In this document: positions 26,401 through 35,056 of the stretch, piece by piece | How the letters are laid out: every line of letters begins with the position of its first letter | Numbering within the stretch: the first letter of the stretch is position 1 | Source of the DNA: Pratylenchus scribneri | Taxonomy: Eukaryota; Nematoda; Chromadorea; Rhabditida; Pratylenchidae | Assembly (NCBI GenBank): GCA_030063045.1 | Contig: JAQSEB010000010.1 | Coordinates: 248,001-312,000, forward strand | DNA: 64,000 bases | Reading direction: 5' to 3' | Made by a program: the position numbers and the translations under genes | Notes under the pieces: generated by a model | What the model was told of the DNA's origin: nothing | The model's input: only the letters and a program-made list of their open reading frames with translations | Database searches by the model: none

Positions 26401-29400
26401 TTTTCAATACTCTTTTCGCAATTTTCAATGTTTTTTTTCGCAATTTTCAATGTTTTTTTCGCAAAATTAAATACCATCCCTTAATAAATTCCCCCATTAT
26501 CCCCATAATAGGTGATTCGACGTAAACCACTCTACTATGTTGGTTCGTTTTTTTTCTTTTTTCCTCACTTCCTAACTTGACACCGTTTATCATAACTCAA
26601 AATGGCTCAATCAATTTGAATAATTTAATGCAAAATTAAAGAGCAGGCTTTTGGCTATCCAATGAAATTCATTTTATTTAAATTGGTTCAAAAATGATGG
26701 AGTTATGGCCAAAAAATCCATTCAAAATAATCTTTATTATGGATTTGCGAATTTTTCACTGGTTTTGGGTATTATATAAATTCATCAATTTTGAACTTAT
26801 TTGAATAAAATAAAATTCAACGGATAGCCTTTATGCTATTTTTAATCTGATATTAAAGTTATTAAAATTGATTGAGCCCCTTATGAATTATGATAAAAGG
26901 CGACAAGTTTTAGGCTGTTCTTATTTATTTATTTTGCCTTTTTCCAGTTAATTTGGTGCTTCCAACTTCGATTATTACCATTGGTTTGTTTATTAATTAA
27001 AATGCATTTTTAATTATTTCATCTATTCAGTGGCGGTTACCGGTTTCTTCACTCCTTCTTCCAGTTCCAGTGAACGCGATGAAAAATTATATTTAGGCAT
27101 CAATACGGTAAAAAATTCCAAAATAAAGTGATTAAATACCGCCAATTGAGTACTTAGCCAATTCTTTTGGCCATATCTTAAGAAAAAATTGACCAATTCA
27201 GGAAGGCAATATGCTGACGGATTTCAAAGAAACAATGTGTGCAGAATCAACAAAACCAAACCAAATTACCAAAATAAAATTTCCAATTCCAAATTTGATG
27301 GAATTGAATTTGTGGATGTTTTGTGTTGAGTAAAGGCGATATTATTGCCTTTAGAATTAGGTGACCGGTCCTTCAGGGACTGGAAGTTGGGCCAAACTAA
27401 TTTTGAGTTGAAATAAAATTTACAAACTTTATTATCAAATCAATTTATTTTATTTTATTTCCAAGGAAAAAAAATGTTGATTATTGCAGCATTGAAAGTG
27501 TTGATTGGGAATGAATTGATCATTTAATGGGGAACATTTGCTTGGGGGAAATGATGATAACAATCTTTTTGGAATGGAAGAAAGTGTGAGAAAGTGAAGA
27601 AAATGATTAAATAAAAGAATTGATTGATAAAATAATGAAAAATGAAAAGCCAAAAATTTGATGGACCAATAATAGAATTAACCAAAAATTAGCCAATTAA
27701 AAATCTTCGTCCGGATCCTCGGATCCGCGACACTCCCCCTTTTTGAAATGACCTGAATAGGGAGGTCGATTGAGAGATAGATTTTTCATCCTAAAATTTT
27801 GAAGAATGCAATTTGGTCTTTTTAGTTTCACTCTTGTGTGTTTCCATTTCCATAACCGGTTTAATAATTCAAATGGATAATTTATTCCACTGATAATCCA
27901 TGATTTCTTCCTACCTATTACATTCACATCAGTTAATGATTGTTTTGGACCACTATTCCTCATCTCTTCATCATTCTTATCCAATAGAGTTTTAGCAAAT
28001 TTTATATTCGCATTGCTTTTCATATTGTTTTCACTCTCTTTATCAGGTTCCAAAATTTCCTTTTCACCAGATATCTCCCAAAATTCTTTAGCTCTTATGC
28101 CAATTTTAATTCCTTGAAATATTGACAAATTGTCGTGATGGCTATTTGAAGCTCTTTCATAATTTACTATACTTGTAAAATTTTCCGTTACGATCGGAAA
28201 TCGATCGGTAATCAATGCTTCATTACCAAAATCTATATTATGGTTTCTTACCAGATTAATTCCAAAAGTGGAATAAATTTTCAAATTCTCAGAATCAAAA
28301 TTTACCAAAAATTTATCCATTATTATCGTTATCCATTTTCTATTGTTTTCGCAATTATCTAACTCCTCACTATTTTTCTTCTTTACATTTTCTTCAGTAA
28401 GATTCGTCTGAATTAAACTGCTGATGTCAAAAATTCTTTGATTTGTTACCGAAAATATTTCCCTCGAGGGATCATTAAATTTTTCGCTTGAATATCCACC
28501 AAAAATTTCATTAGAGCATCTCGCAAAATTTTCCGAATTATATTTTGTGCATTTATTTCCATTAACCTCACTACTCATATAGGGTTTTAATCCTTCCATA
28601 TTTCTATTATAGTCAATTCTAAATGCACCTCGAACCCAAAAATTAGCAAAAGAATAATTCTCAATTTTTAAAATCGAATCGTTATTGAATCGATTTTTAT
28701 CTAGATTCACCTCTGTAATATTTTCTTCCAAATTTTGTTTCATAAAACTTTTTTCCAATTTTTCAGAATGTTCAATTCTATTACGTCCTTTATCAAAACG
28801 ATTCCGACCAGAAAAACAATTACCAAAAATTTTCTCTTCTTCCTCAATTCGGTCATAATTTTTTCGACCTCTTTTCTCTGAACTCTTTACTTTTATTACA
28901 ATATTGAAATTTAAGCTTAATTTTCTTCCCAAATCATCCATAAACCTTTTAAGATCAGCTTTTGTTCTTCTCGCGTTTTTCAATTTTTCTGTAATATCAA
29001 ATTCATCCAAAAATTTCTCGAATGAAGCTTTTTGTGCTTCCCCAATTTCCTTCCTATTCTTACCAAAATATTTAAATGCTTTCCTTCTCATATCCTCAAT
29101 TTCCAAAATTGATTTACTCAATTCATCAAAAAATTCTTTCAGTTTTAAAAATTGCCTTTTAAGCTGAATTCGGGTTGCCAAATTTTCAAGTTGAGGGGGT
29201 ATTTCTTCTACCATTATCTCCTCAATTTTATCCCACATATCCCTTATATAATTTTCTTGTAATGTTGATATCATTTTTCCAAAAATTCATTCAATTTCAC
29301 AGAAAATACCACCAAAAAATTTTTAATTTTGACTAAATTCCACTATTAAAAAAAAAATATAAATTTGGCCAATTTATATTTTCTTGCCCCTTTTCAAAAA

Positions 29401-32400
29401 TGCCAACCGTATCCAAAAATGTTGATTCCGCACCAGCAGGCTCAGGTCGGGTCGCCACTTGACGGATTTCAAAGAAACAATGTGTGCAGAATCAACAAAA
29501 CCAAACCAAATTACCAAAATAAAATTTCCAATTCCAAAGTTGATGGAATTGAATTTGTGGATGTTTTGTGTTGAGTAAAGGCGATATTATTGCCTTTAGA
29601 ATTAGGTGACCGGTCCTTCAGGGACTGGAAGTTGGGCCAAACTAATTTTGAGTTGAAATAAAATTTACAAACTTTATTATCAAATCAATTTATTTTATTT
29701 TATTTCCAAGGAAAAAAAATGTTGATTATTGCAGCATTGAAAGTGTTGATTGGGAATGAATTGATCATTTAATGGGGAACATTTGCTTGGGGGAAATGAT
29801 GATAACAATCTTTTTGGAATGGAAGAAAGTGTGAGAAAGTGAAGAAAATGATTAAATAAAAGAATTGATTGATAAAATAATGAAAAATGAAAAGCCAAAA
29901 ATTTGATGGACCAATAATAGAATTAACCAAAAATTATCCAATTAAAAATCTTCGTCCGGATCCTCGGATCCGCGACATATGCCATTTGAAAGCCCTAAAT
30001 GTCCTCTAAAAAGTGGCCAATTCTAATTGTTTTTGAAATGTTAAAAAAATTTGTAAAATAAGCGGATTTTCCTCCAACAAACAAATATTCGGGTTTATTC
30101 CATTCAAAGATATGTAACTTTTTTGGAAGCCTGGATTTTATAAAATTTAATTATGCCAAATTTTAGAAGACATTTAAGGCTTTTAAATGGTATTTTGCCT
30201 TCCAAAATTGGTAATTGCCTCCTTGAGATATGGGCCAAAAACCAAGCTCAATCGGCGATACACAATTTCACTCCTCTGGTCACATCAAAAAAATAATTTC
30301 CTCAATACGGGTGATTTTTTAGTTGTTGACCTATCTTTTTTAAAGATCAAATTTTTTGAGAAAAGGACATAAATAATGTTTCTTAGTATTTATTTCATGT
30401 TTTCGAAGTAATTTTTGACCTATTTTACCTATCTTTCAAGGAAAATTCAGTTAGAAAAATGCAACAAAAAAAAACAAAAAATCACTAATTTGTGGTTTCT
30501 GAACAAAATCAAATAATTTGTTGTTTTTGAAACCTAAAAATTCACAAAAAAACCAGGGTTTCATTTTCAGAAAATTGATGAAATTAAAACCGAAATTGGG
30601 AATTTTTGCTCTTTAAAACCGAAAATAGTATAAACCGAAACTGAAAACCGACATTTTTCATAGACCGAAAATTGAAATTTAAAACCGATATTTTTGTAAA
30701 CTTAATTTTATCAACCTTATTTGTGACCTAAAATTCACCTCTACCTATCCCCCCCCCCCCCCCATAGTTGATGACAATGATGCTAATGTTGTTGATGGTC
30801 ACAAATCAAATGCCAAACACATCCAACTATGTCCCACTGATGTCCTGGTACTATATGGGCATTATCGGGACTTGTGTTTTGGGCACTTTGTTGGCCACCG
30901 TTGTCCTCTTCCTGCATGCCCGCAAAATTCAATGCCGTCCGCTGCCACGCACCCTTCTTCGGCATTTTATGCTTCGACCGTGGCTTTGGGCCATTGTGCT
31001 GGAGCCGCCGGCCAATTTGAAGGAACTTTGGATGGAATATGGCCTTTTGAAGCAATCGCCGGGGAGGGGCGAAGGGAAGGAGAAGGAGGAGGAGGCAAGT
31101 GAAGATTTGGGTAGCCAACTTGACGCGATCGCTTATAACCAATTAAGGATTGAACCAAAATTGATGTTTTTGGTATCAAAATAAAGATCAAACTTTTAAC
31201 TATCTAATGAAATTTATTTTATTTAAATTGGTTCAAAATTGGCGGAGCTATGCCTAAAAAACTTTAAAATGACATTTAATTATGGATTAGCAAAATTTTC
31301 AGTGTTTTTTTGAGCATAACTTCATCAATTCTGAACCAATTTAAATAAAATTAATTTCATTTGATAGCCAAAAGTCTGCTCTTTAATTTGATATAAAAAT
31401 CAATAAAATCAATTAAGTCCTTGGTGAGTTATTTTAAAGGGCGTCAAGTTGGCTGGAGGCAAATTAGAAGGGAGGAAGTATCGATTAGAAATGGGCGAAT
31501 TTATTCAAATTTATAAATTGTTTTCAGCCACCCCACTCCTTTGGCCAACTCCTCCAGCAAGGCCTTCCCCATCATCATCATCGAAGATTAAGTCATCGCG
31601 AGGATTTGCGCCATGAACGCCGATTGGCTTCGGCCACTCAGCGTTTGGCAAAGATGGCAAGTCGAACGGTGGGAAGGGAAAGGCGAAGGCGAGAGACCAT
31701 CGTGGAGGCAGCCGATTTCCTTGCAAAAGTGAGCTCCTATTATTGAATATTTTTTAAATATTTTCGAAGGGCGTGTTCGGCAATCGCAAACGGGAATTGC
31801 ACCAAATGCAAAGGCGAATTTCATTGGGCGTAGCTGGGGCTGGAGCAGCAGATGCCCAATTGGTGAAAAGGCAGAAAATGATGCGAAGGTAAAGAAGGAA
31901 GAGAGGGGGAAGGATGCCCCATAGGCCAACTCGAGGCGGGTAAAATTCAGATTCCCCTAGATCTCTTGATAATCTGTTTTTTTGTGCAATTAATTATATC
32001 TCTTATTAAAGAGTAAAGTTTTATATATCGAATGTTATGTTAGATATAAAAAGATTAGTTAAACTGTCATAAAATGGCTTCGATAGATCATGATTTTAGG
32101 CCAACCCTATTTCCTATAAGTTGCTATGAGTATTAAGTCTTTGTTGACTTAAGTAATTTTAGCAGGTTCCTTCCCAAGCGTGGTTGCCTTCGGGGGAGCC
32201 ACGAGAGGGGAATTGCCGAATTGGAATTTTAACATTCATTTTATCCAGATAGAAATCACAATAATAATAATAATAGGCAAGATTGGGAATTAGGGCGGCT
32301 GGCCCATCGCTGGGCCGCTGGGATGTTGGGGAGCCCAATCCCAACTAAACCAGGGCCTATCGGGGCGAATGAACACTTATTAGTGGAGGATTTGGATTGG

Positions 32401-32861
32401 TTTTATAATCCCGGAGAGTTATGGGGACCTAGGAGAGAACAGTTGTTTTAATTCCCTCTAATAATGAGCTATAGCCGAAATGGTAAAAAAAAACAGGTTT
32501 TATGGCCATAAAATCAAGTCGAGGCAAGCTCATACGCAGATAAATATTATGGTTTAGGCATCATACGGGTTAAACGCATGTAAAGTTTCATCAAAAATGG
32601 CCACTTTTTAGTCATTTGGAACTTTAGGACAAATTGGCCTGCTCCAAATTAGACTTGCCGAAATTTCACTTTATCTCAAAATTAAATTTTAGATGTGCCC
32701 TTGAATGGGAATATTTGGCCAATTGCGTGGATCGATGCTTGCTCGCCTTTTTTGGCTGTTTGACCGCATTCTTCTTCTCCCTTTTGGCATTCTACGAACG
32801 ATGGAATGAGCTGAGATTGAAAATGGACATGGGAGGCGGGCATACAAATAATTCAGAATGA
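20461..32861 (+). CDS. Nicotinic acetylcholine receptor subunit, alpha type
   Basis: Seventeen exons join in phase to 647 aa: 20461-20791, 21169-21243, 21295-21368, 21778-21816, 21872-21892, 22318-22479, 23033-23103, 25336-25360, 25416-25550, 25973-26023, 26512-26542, 26948-26983, 27031-27107, 30768-31094, 31528-31728, 31770-31888, 32693-32861. A signal peptide starts MPQYLMPIIIILALIF. The ligand-binding domain has VNLSMSLYQILEV, IWVPDTVLYNSEQMD, a Cys-loop with 13 residues between C254 and C268 (RFFPYDQQNC), and adjacent cysteines C316-C317 (FKCCPHPW) that mark an alpha subunit. TM1 (about 338-357) is followed by DEKLYLGINT, TM2, SWYYMGII (TM3), a long basic cytoplasmic loop, and TM4 in the last exon. 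It is an acetylcholine-gated cation channel subunit of the nerve or muscle membrane. The sequence resembles the nematode DEG-3/ACR groups, but subgroup is tentative. Intron 14 uses a GC donor. Pore position 9' is Met. Confidence 0.93.
20812..21137. repeat. Fold-back family A, copy 1 (receptor intron 1)
   Basis: Ends TTGGCCATATCTCAATGAGG and TTGAGATATGGCCAA are inverted. The inside holds GTCCTCTA..AAGTGGCCA and TTATTTGTTGGAGGAAAAGC blocks and complements. The element fills most of the 377-bp intron 1. Confidence 0.88.
21405..21711. repeat. Fold-back family A, copy 2 (receptor intron 3)
   Basis: Same termini and internal blocks as copy 1 but in the opposite orientation, within the intron between exons 21295-21368 and 21778-21816. 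Confidence 0.88.
21912..22264. repeat. Fold-back family B, copy 1 (receptor intron 5)
   Basis: Inverted arms contain AATAACTCATCAATGACTGA, AAATTAAAGAGCAGACTTTT and ATGAAATTAATTTTATTTAA. Complete copies end in variants of CCAACTTGACGCC / GGCGTCAAGTTGG. No coding capacity. Confidence 0.88.
22530..22985. repeat. Minisatellite, 27-28 bp unit (receptor intron 6)
   Basis: About 16 degenerate copies of TCGGTTTTAAACCAAAAAGT plus TAGGTTT. Each unit contains the small palindrome GGTTTTAAACC. The open plus-strand frame over it (repeats of LNQKVRFSV) reads into intron after exon 6 and is not a protein. Confidence 0.9.
23140..24050. repeat. Degenerate tandem repeat, about 180-bp period (receptor intron 7)
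   Basis: Five diverged units each carry TTCATAGTTCTTCAAGTA-like, TTCCAATAATTGAATT-like and TATAGAGCATTTTCTACCCT-like blocks, starting near 23154, 23329, 23514, 23705 and 23897. They fill the first half of the 2.2-kb intron between exons 23033-23103 and 25336-25360. Confidence 0.75.
24237..25270. repeat. Second degenerate tandem repeat, about 180-bp period (receptor intron 7)
   Basis: Units carry TTTTTAGGCCATAACTTTTG, GAATTGGCCAATTT and TTTGAAGAGCAGAAAATTG, starting near 24237, 24417, 24775, 24957 and 25130. The doubled gap from 24417 to 24775 contains a family-G fold-back (next entry). Confidence 0.75.
24474..24655. repeat. Fold-back family G, copy 1 (receptor intron 7)
   Basis: TTAGAAGCCCATGGGCTTAT and GTGGGCTTCTATTAGAG are inverted, and the right end reads AATAAATACGGT, as in the copy at 55887-56102. 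Confidence 0.65.
26085..26470. repeat. Fold-back related to family C (receptor intron 10)
   Basis: Outer arms are repeated TTGAAAATTGCGAAAAG and complement; inner arms carry AGCTCATCAAGACGCATCGA and its inverted partner. It fills most of the intron between exons 25973-26023 and 26512-26542. Confidence 0.8.
26580..26912. repeat. Fold-back family B, copy 2 (receptor intron 11)
   Basis: Inverted arms with TTAAAGAGCAGGCTTTTGGC and ATAAAATAAAATTCAACGGA-type complements; the same family as 21912-22264, between exons 26512-26542 and 26948-26983. Confidence 0.82.
27215..27732 (-). repeat. 3' LTR (element orientation)
   Basis: 518 bp, matching the other LTR except for two noticed substitutions (AAATTTGATGG versus AAAGTTGATGG; TTAGCCAAT versus TTATCCAAT). 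The polypurine tract lies immediately outside its inner end, which fixes the orientation. Confidence 0.96.
27697..29274 (-). CDS. 525-aa ORF of the LTR element, Gag-like N-terminus
   Basis: This is the only ORF of the element and is unbroken. It starts with ATG at 29274 and stops at 27697, inside the 3' LTR. Residues 1-130 are helical and charged (QLENLATRIQLKRQFLKLKE), as in many retrotransposon Gag proteins. The middle is Asn/Glu/Ser-rich and low in recognisable structure. The C-terminus ends GECRGSEDPDEDF; termination within the LTR is common for Pol of Ty3 and BEL elements. No zinc knuckle, protease DTG, reverse-transcriptase YxDD or integrase motif is visible. It may be a fusion of Gag start and Pol end left by an internal deletion, or a new structural protein. 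The intact frame and near-identical LTRs imply very recent transposition. Confidence 0.8.
   Translation of the reverse strand: MISTLQENYIRDMWDKIEEIMVEEIPPQLENLATRIQLKRQFLKLKEFFDELSKSILEIEDMRRKAFKYFGKNRKEIGEAQKASFEKFLDEFDITEKLKNARRTKADLKRFMDDLGRKLSLNFNIVIKVKSSEKRGRKNYDRIEEEEKIFGNCFSGRNRFDKGRNRIEHSEKLEKSFMKQNLEENITEVNLDKNRFNNDSILKIENYSFANFWVRGAFRIDYNRNMEGLKPYMSSEVNGNKCTKYNSENFARCSNEIFGGYSSEKFNDPSREIFSVTNQRIFDISSLIQTNLTEENVKKKNSEELDNCENNRKWITIIMDKFLVNFDSENLKIYSTFGINLVRNHNIDFGNEALITDRFPIVTENFTSIVNYERASNSHHDNLSIFQGIKIGIRAKEFWEISGEKEILEPDKESENNMKSNANIKFAKTLLDKNDEEMRNSGPKQSLTDVNVIGRKKSWIISGINYPFELLNRLWKWKHTRVKLKRPNCILQNFRMKNLSLNRPPYSGHFKKGECRGSEDPDEDF
29460..29977 (-). repeat. 5' LTR (element orientation)
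   Basis: 518 bp, carrying the element's promoter side. The primer-binding site lies just inside it at 29440-29457. It is flanked outside by the right-hand TATGC target duplicate. Confidence 0.96.
30745..30767 (+). promoter_or_regulatory. Poly-C splice acceptor of receptor exon 14
   Basis: A run of about 15 cytosines followed by ATAG forms the 3' splice site in front of exon 30768-31094, which encodes most of TM2. Nematode acceptors normally read TTTTCAG. A C-only tract is still polypyrimidine but is unusual, and such homopolymers are prone to length change. Confidence 0.7.
31095..31100 (+). promoter_or_regulatory. GC-type splice donor (GCAAGT) of receptor intron 14
   Basis: Exon 14 is in phase with exon 15 only if it ends ..GAGGAG before GCAAGT. 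The nearby GT options (31099, 31111) leave the wrong phase. AG followed by GCAAGT is the known consensus for the minor class of GC-AG introns. Confidence 0.75.
31114..31457. repeat. Fold-back family B, copy 3 (receptor intron 14)
   Basis: Ends AGCCAACTTGACGC and GCGTCAAGTTGGCT are exact inverted repeats. Interior blocks are as in the other B copies. This copy shows the termini of the family most clearly. Confidence 0.9.
31889..32692. other. Receptor intron 16
   Basis: About 800 bp between exons 31770-31888 and 32693-32861. A GC-richer stretch at 32160-32420 and short GGCCA motifs are present, but no recognised element or exon. Confidence 0.5.
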
Positions 32862-32924
32862 TCAAAAAATTTCACATTTTATTCCACAAAATTTCCACAA
32901 ATTATTTCCACATCCCAAAATTAT

Positions 32925-34762
32925 TCATTCATTTAAAATTGTTTTCCTTCCATCTATTGTTCTTCTTCTCTTCCTCCGTTTTCCTTCTCTTCCCATTCCC
33001 ATACTGCTCAAACTGCCGTCCATTCCGCCACCCGAATAATTTGGTTCACCGCCAATTTGTTGGAAGAATGGGGCATTCAAATTGCGCGTTTCCTATTTTT
33101 TTTAAATAAATAAATAAATGATTTTTATTGATGAATTATTTGGATTTAGAAACAAGGGAGCACCTAGACCTTTCTTTTGGCCATATCTCAGCGAAAGGAA
33201 GCAACCAATTCAGGAAGGCAATATGCCATTTGAAAGCCCTAAATGTCCTCTAAAAAGTGGCCAATTCTAATTGTTTTTTGAAATGTTAAAATAATTTGTA
33301 AAATAAGCGAAATTTCTTCCAACAAACAAATTCGGGTTCATTCCACTCAAAGACGTGTAACTTTTTAAAGCCTGGATTTTATTAAATTTAAAATTGGCCA
33401 CTTTGTAAAGGGCACTTTGCGCTTTCCAAAAATATATTGCCTTCCTAAATTGGTAATTTCCTCGCTGAGTTATGGCCAAAAAATAGTGAGGTACCCAATC
33501 GTCCCCTGCCCATTATATAAATTCACCTGAATTCGTTGGGGATTTGTGAATTTATCGCCGTGGAAATTTGGCAAAAATCCAATTCCTTGTTCGCCTCCTC
33601 CTCCTCCGCCAGCAGCTTCACTCAATGACGGGGTCGACCAATAACTTGCCGTTGGACTGCCCGGCAATGGACCGCCGCCTCCTCCTATTTGTGTTTGGAA
33701 ATATTTTAAAAAATCCGCCAACATTTAAGGGTTAAGGCAGGCCATATAAAAATTGGCCATAACTAAAATCTTATAGTACTTTTAGCTTTATAATAAAAGA
33801 TTTATAAAGACTTATATTTAGGCGTTAGGAAGAGGATAAGGAGGATTAGAATGGATCAATTGATTTTGGTCAAGTTTTATGGCCTTAAAATGGCCAATAA
33901 AATTTTTGAGTAAACCCATAAATGATTTTGATTTAATTTTTTGGATTGATCATAAATTTGAATATGAAGGGAAAGAAAAAAGACACCCACTTTGCTGGAG
34001 AAGCGGACTGCTGAGGCCGCCATTTGGAGGAGGCCCAAATTGTGGGCCAATGCCCTGTTAGAAAATGGAAAAATTGCCGTGCATATGAAATGGCGTATTT
34101 TTCCTAATATTAGACCCTCTCTGTTAGAAGCCCTCCCCCTCTCCACAAAGGAAGTTCTCTTTGAGGAATTTTTAAGAAAAAAATTTTGCAAAAAATAAAT
34201 TTTTTGCCTTCTTTAAAGTGCCCTGAAAAATAGTCTCCTCTTTCTAGTAAAAGTCCTTTACTCTAATTAATAATAGTTCCCTTTAGAGGATAGCGGAAAA
34301 ATTCCCAGAGGCAATATTAGGAAAAATACGGTAACTTGAGAAAGAATGACACAAACTTGACGCACTCCATATCCATAGCGTTGATCATCCAAAGCGGTTG
34401 GGCTGGAAATTGGCCAAATATTCACAAAAATTGTGCTTTGCCTTTACAACTTACTTTGGCCCTTGAGAAGCAGGGATTTGGGGAAGGAGCGGAGGTTGTG
34501 GAGGAATTTGGGGAATTTGAGGCTGATTCGGAGCGGGGAATTGGCCAGCCGGAGGAGGGCAGCAACAAAAACAGCAGTCAACACGCATTGAAATTGGTGG
34601 CGGAGGACACGGTAGATGTGGCCATTGTTGATGAAAGGCATTGGAGGATGGATCGGAAGTGCGCCAAGGGGCCATCATCAGCTGGGGCAGTGGTTGAAAT
34701 TGGGCAAAAACACCCACCAAAGAGAGGAGGACAAAGGCAAAAATGATAGAAATTGGCAGCAT
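32925..34762 (-). CDS. Secreted Pro/Gly-rich protein, unknown
   Basis: Minus-strand exons: 34455-34762, 33991-34054, 33527-33684, 32925-33092 (stop TGA at 32925-32927). Exon 1 has a signal peptide (MLPISIIFAFVLLSLVGVFA), then a cysteine cluster (VDCCFCCCPPP) and Pro/Gln repeats (QPQIPQIPPQPPLLPQIP). Later exons are Gly-rich (GIGPQFGPPPNGG; GGGGGG), then FHGDKFTNPQRIQ, and a basic tail GREGKRRKRRRTIDG that could be a proprotein-convertase site. Exons 2-4 agree in phase. Exon 1 leaves two bases while exon 2 needs none, so a micro-exon was missed or there is an indel. Its stop lies 63 bp from the receptor stop, tail to tail. A cuticle, eggshell or other matrix role is possible, but no family is recognised. 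Confidence 0.72.
33175..33482. repeat. Fold-back family A, copy 4 (intron of the Pro/Gly-rich gene)
   Basis: Ends TTGGCCATATCTCAG and CTGAGTTATGGCCAA, with GTCCTCTAAAAAGTGGCCAA inside. It fills most of the intron between exons 33527-33684 and 32925-33092. Confidence 0.9.
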
Positions 34763-34779
34763 TTTTAGCTGGAAGAATA

Positions 34780-35056
34780 TTTAATTTGCATGAAATGGTT
34801 GAATTTACATAAATAATTATAACCAGCGGCTTCGCACAGATAGTGAAATTCCACACCGGCCTAGTACTTAACTCGCCTCTTCGGGGCTCAACCCTCAAAG
34901 CAGTAGAAGCCATTTGGTAGCCTTATTTTGATTTGGGAAACAAAAAGCGAAAAGTTAAAAATCATCTGCCGCTATCGGGATTCGAACCCGAGACCTCCTG
35001 ACCATATTTGCCCATCCACTAACCCAAGCCACCTACCATTGAGCTAAAAGGTCATA
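34780..35056 (-). mobile_element. tRNA-derived SINE-like sequence
   Basis: On the minus strand the right part (about 34966-35053) has an A box TAGCTCAATGGTAGG and a B box GGGTTCGAATCCCG, the internal RNA polymerase III promoter of tRNA genes. The ends do not pair into an acceptor stem, so it is not a functional tRNA. A non-tRNA body (GGTTGAGCCCCGAAGAGGCG) continues for about 180 bp. It ends near 34780, directly upstream of the start codon of the Pro/Gly-rich gene. SINE identity is inferred from the promoter boxes. Confidence 0.6.

Larger units (their letters stand above)
27215..29977 (-). mobile_element. Young non-autonomous LTR retrotransposon, 2763 bp
   Basis: Two 518-bp LTRs (27215-27732 and 29460-29977) differ at only two positions noticed. 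They begin TGACGG and end GCGACA on this strand. Five-bp target duplications TATGC flank the element (27210-27214 and 29978-29982). Read on the minus strand, a primer-binding site TGGCGACCCGACCTGAGC lies 2 nt after the 5' LTR (29440-29457), and a polypurine tract AAAAAGGGGGAG abuts the 3' LTR (27733-27744). The internal region encodes one 525-aa ORF, with no reverse transcriptase, integrase or protease motif. The TG..CA ends and the ORF ending inside the LTR fit BEL/Pao or Ty3 elements; the superfamily is inferred. It must rely on another element for enzymes. Confidence 0.95.
27170..30245. repeat. Fold-back family A, copy 3, split by an LTR element
   Basis: The left part (27170-27214) ends GGAAGGCAATATGC. 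The right part (29983-30245) resumes CATTTGAAAGCCCTAAATGT and ends with TTGAGATATGGGCC. Intact copies read straight across this point, so the LTR element at 27215-29977 landed inside it. The five bases TATGC are duplicated. Confidence 0.93.

Noticed and set aside
28904..29167. Plus-strand 87-codon hydrophobic frame
   Set aside because: Antisense to the intact 525-aa ORF of the LTR element.
30783..31142. Minus-strand 119-codon frame
   Set aside because: Antisense to receptor exon 14, which encodes TM2-TM3.
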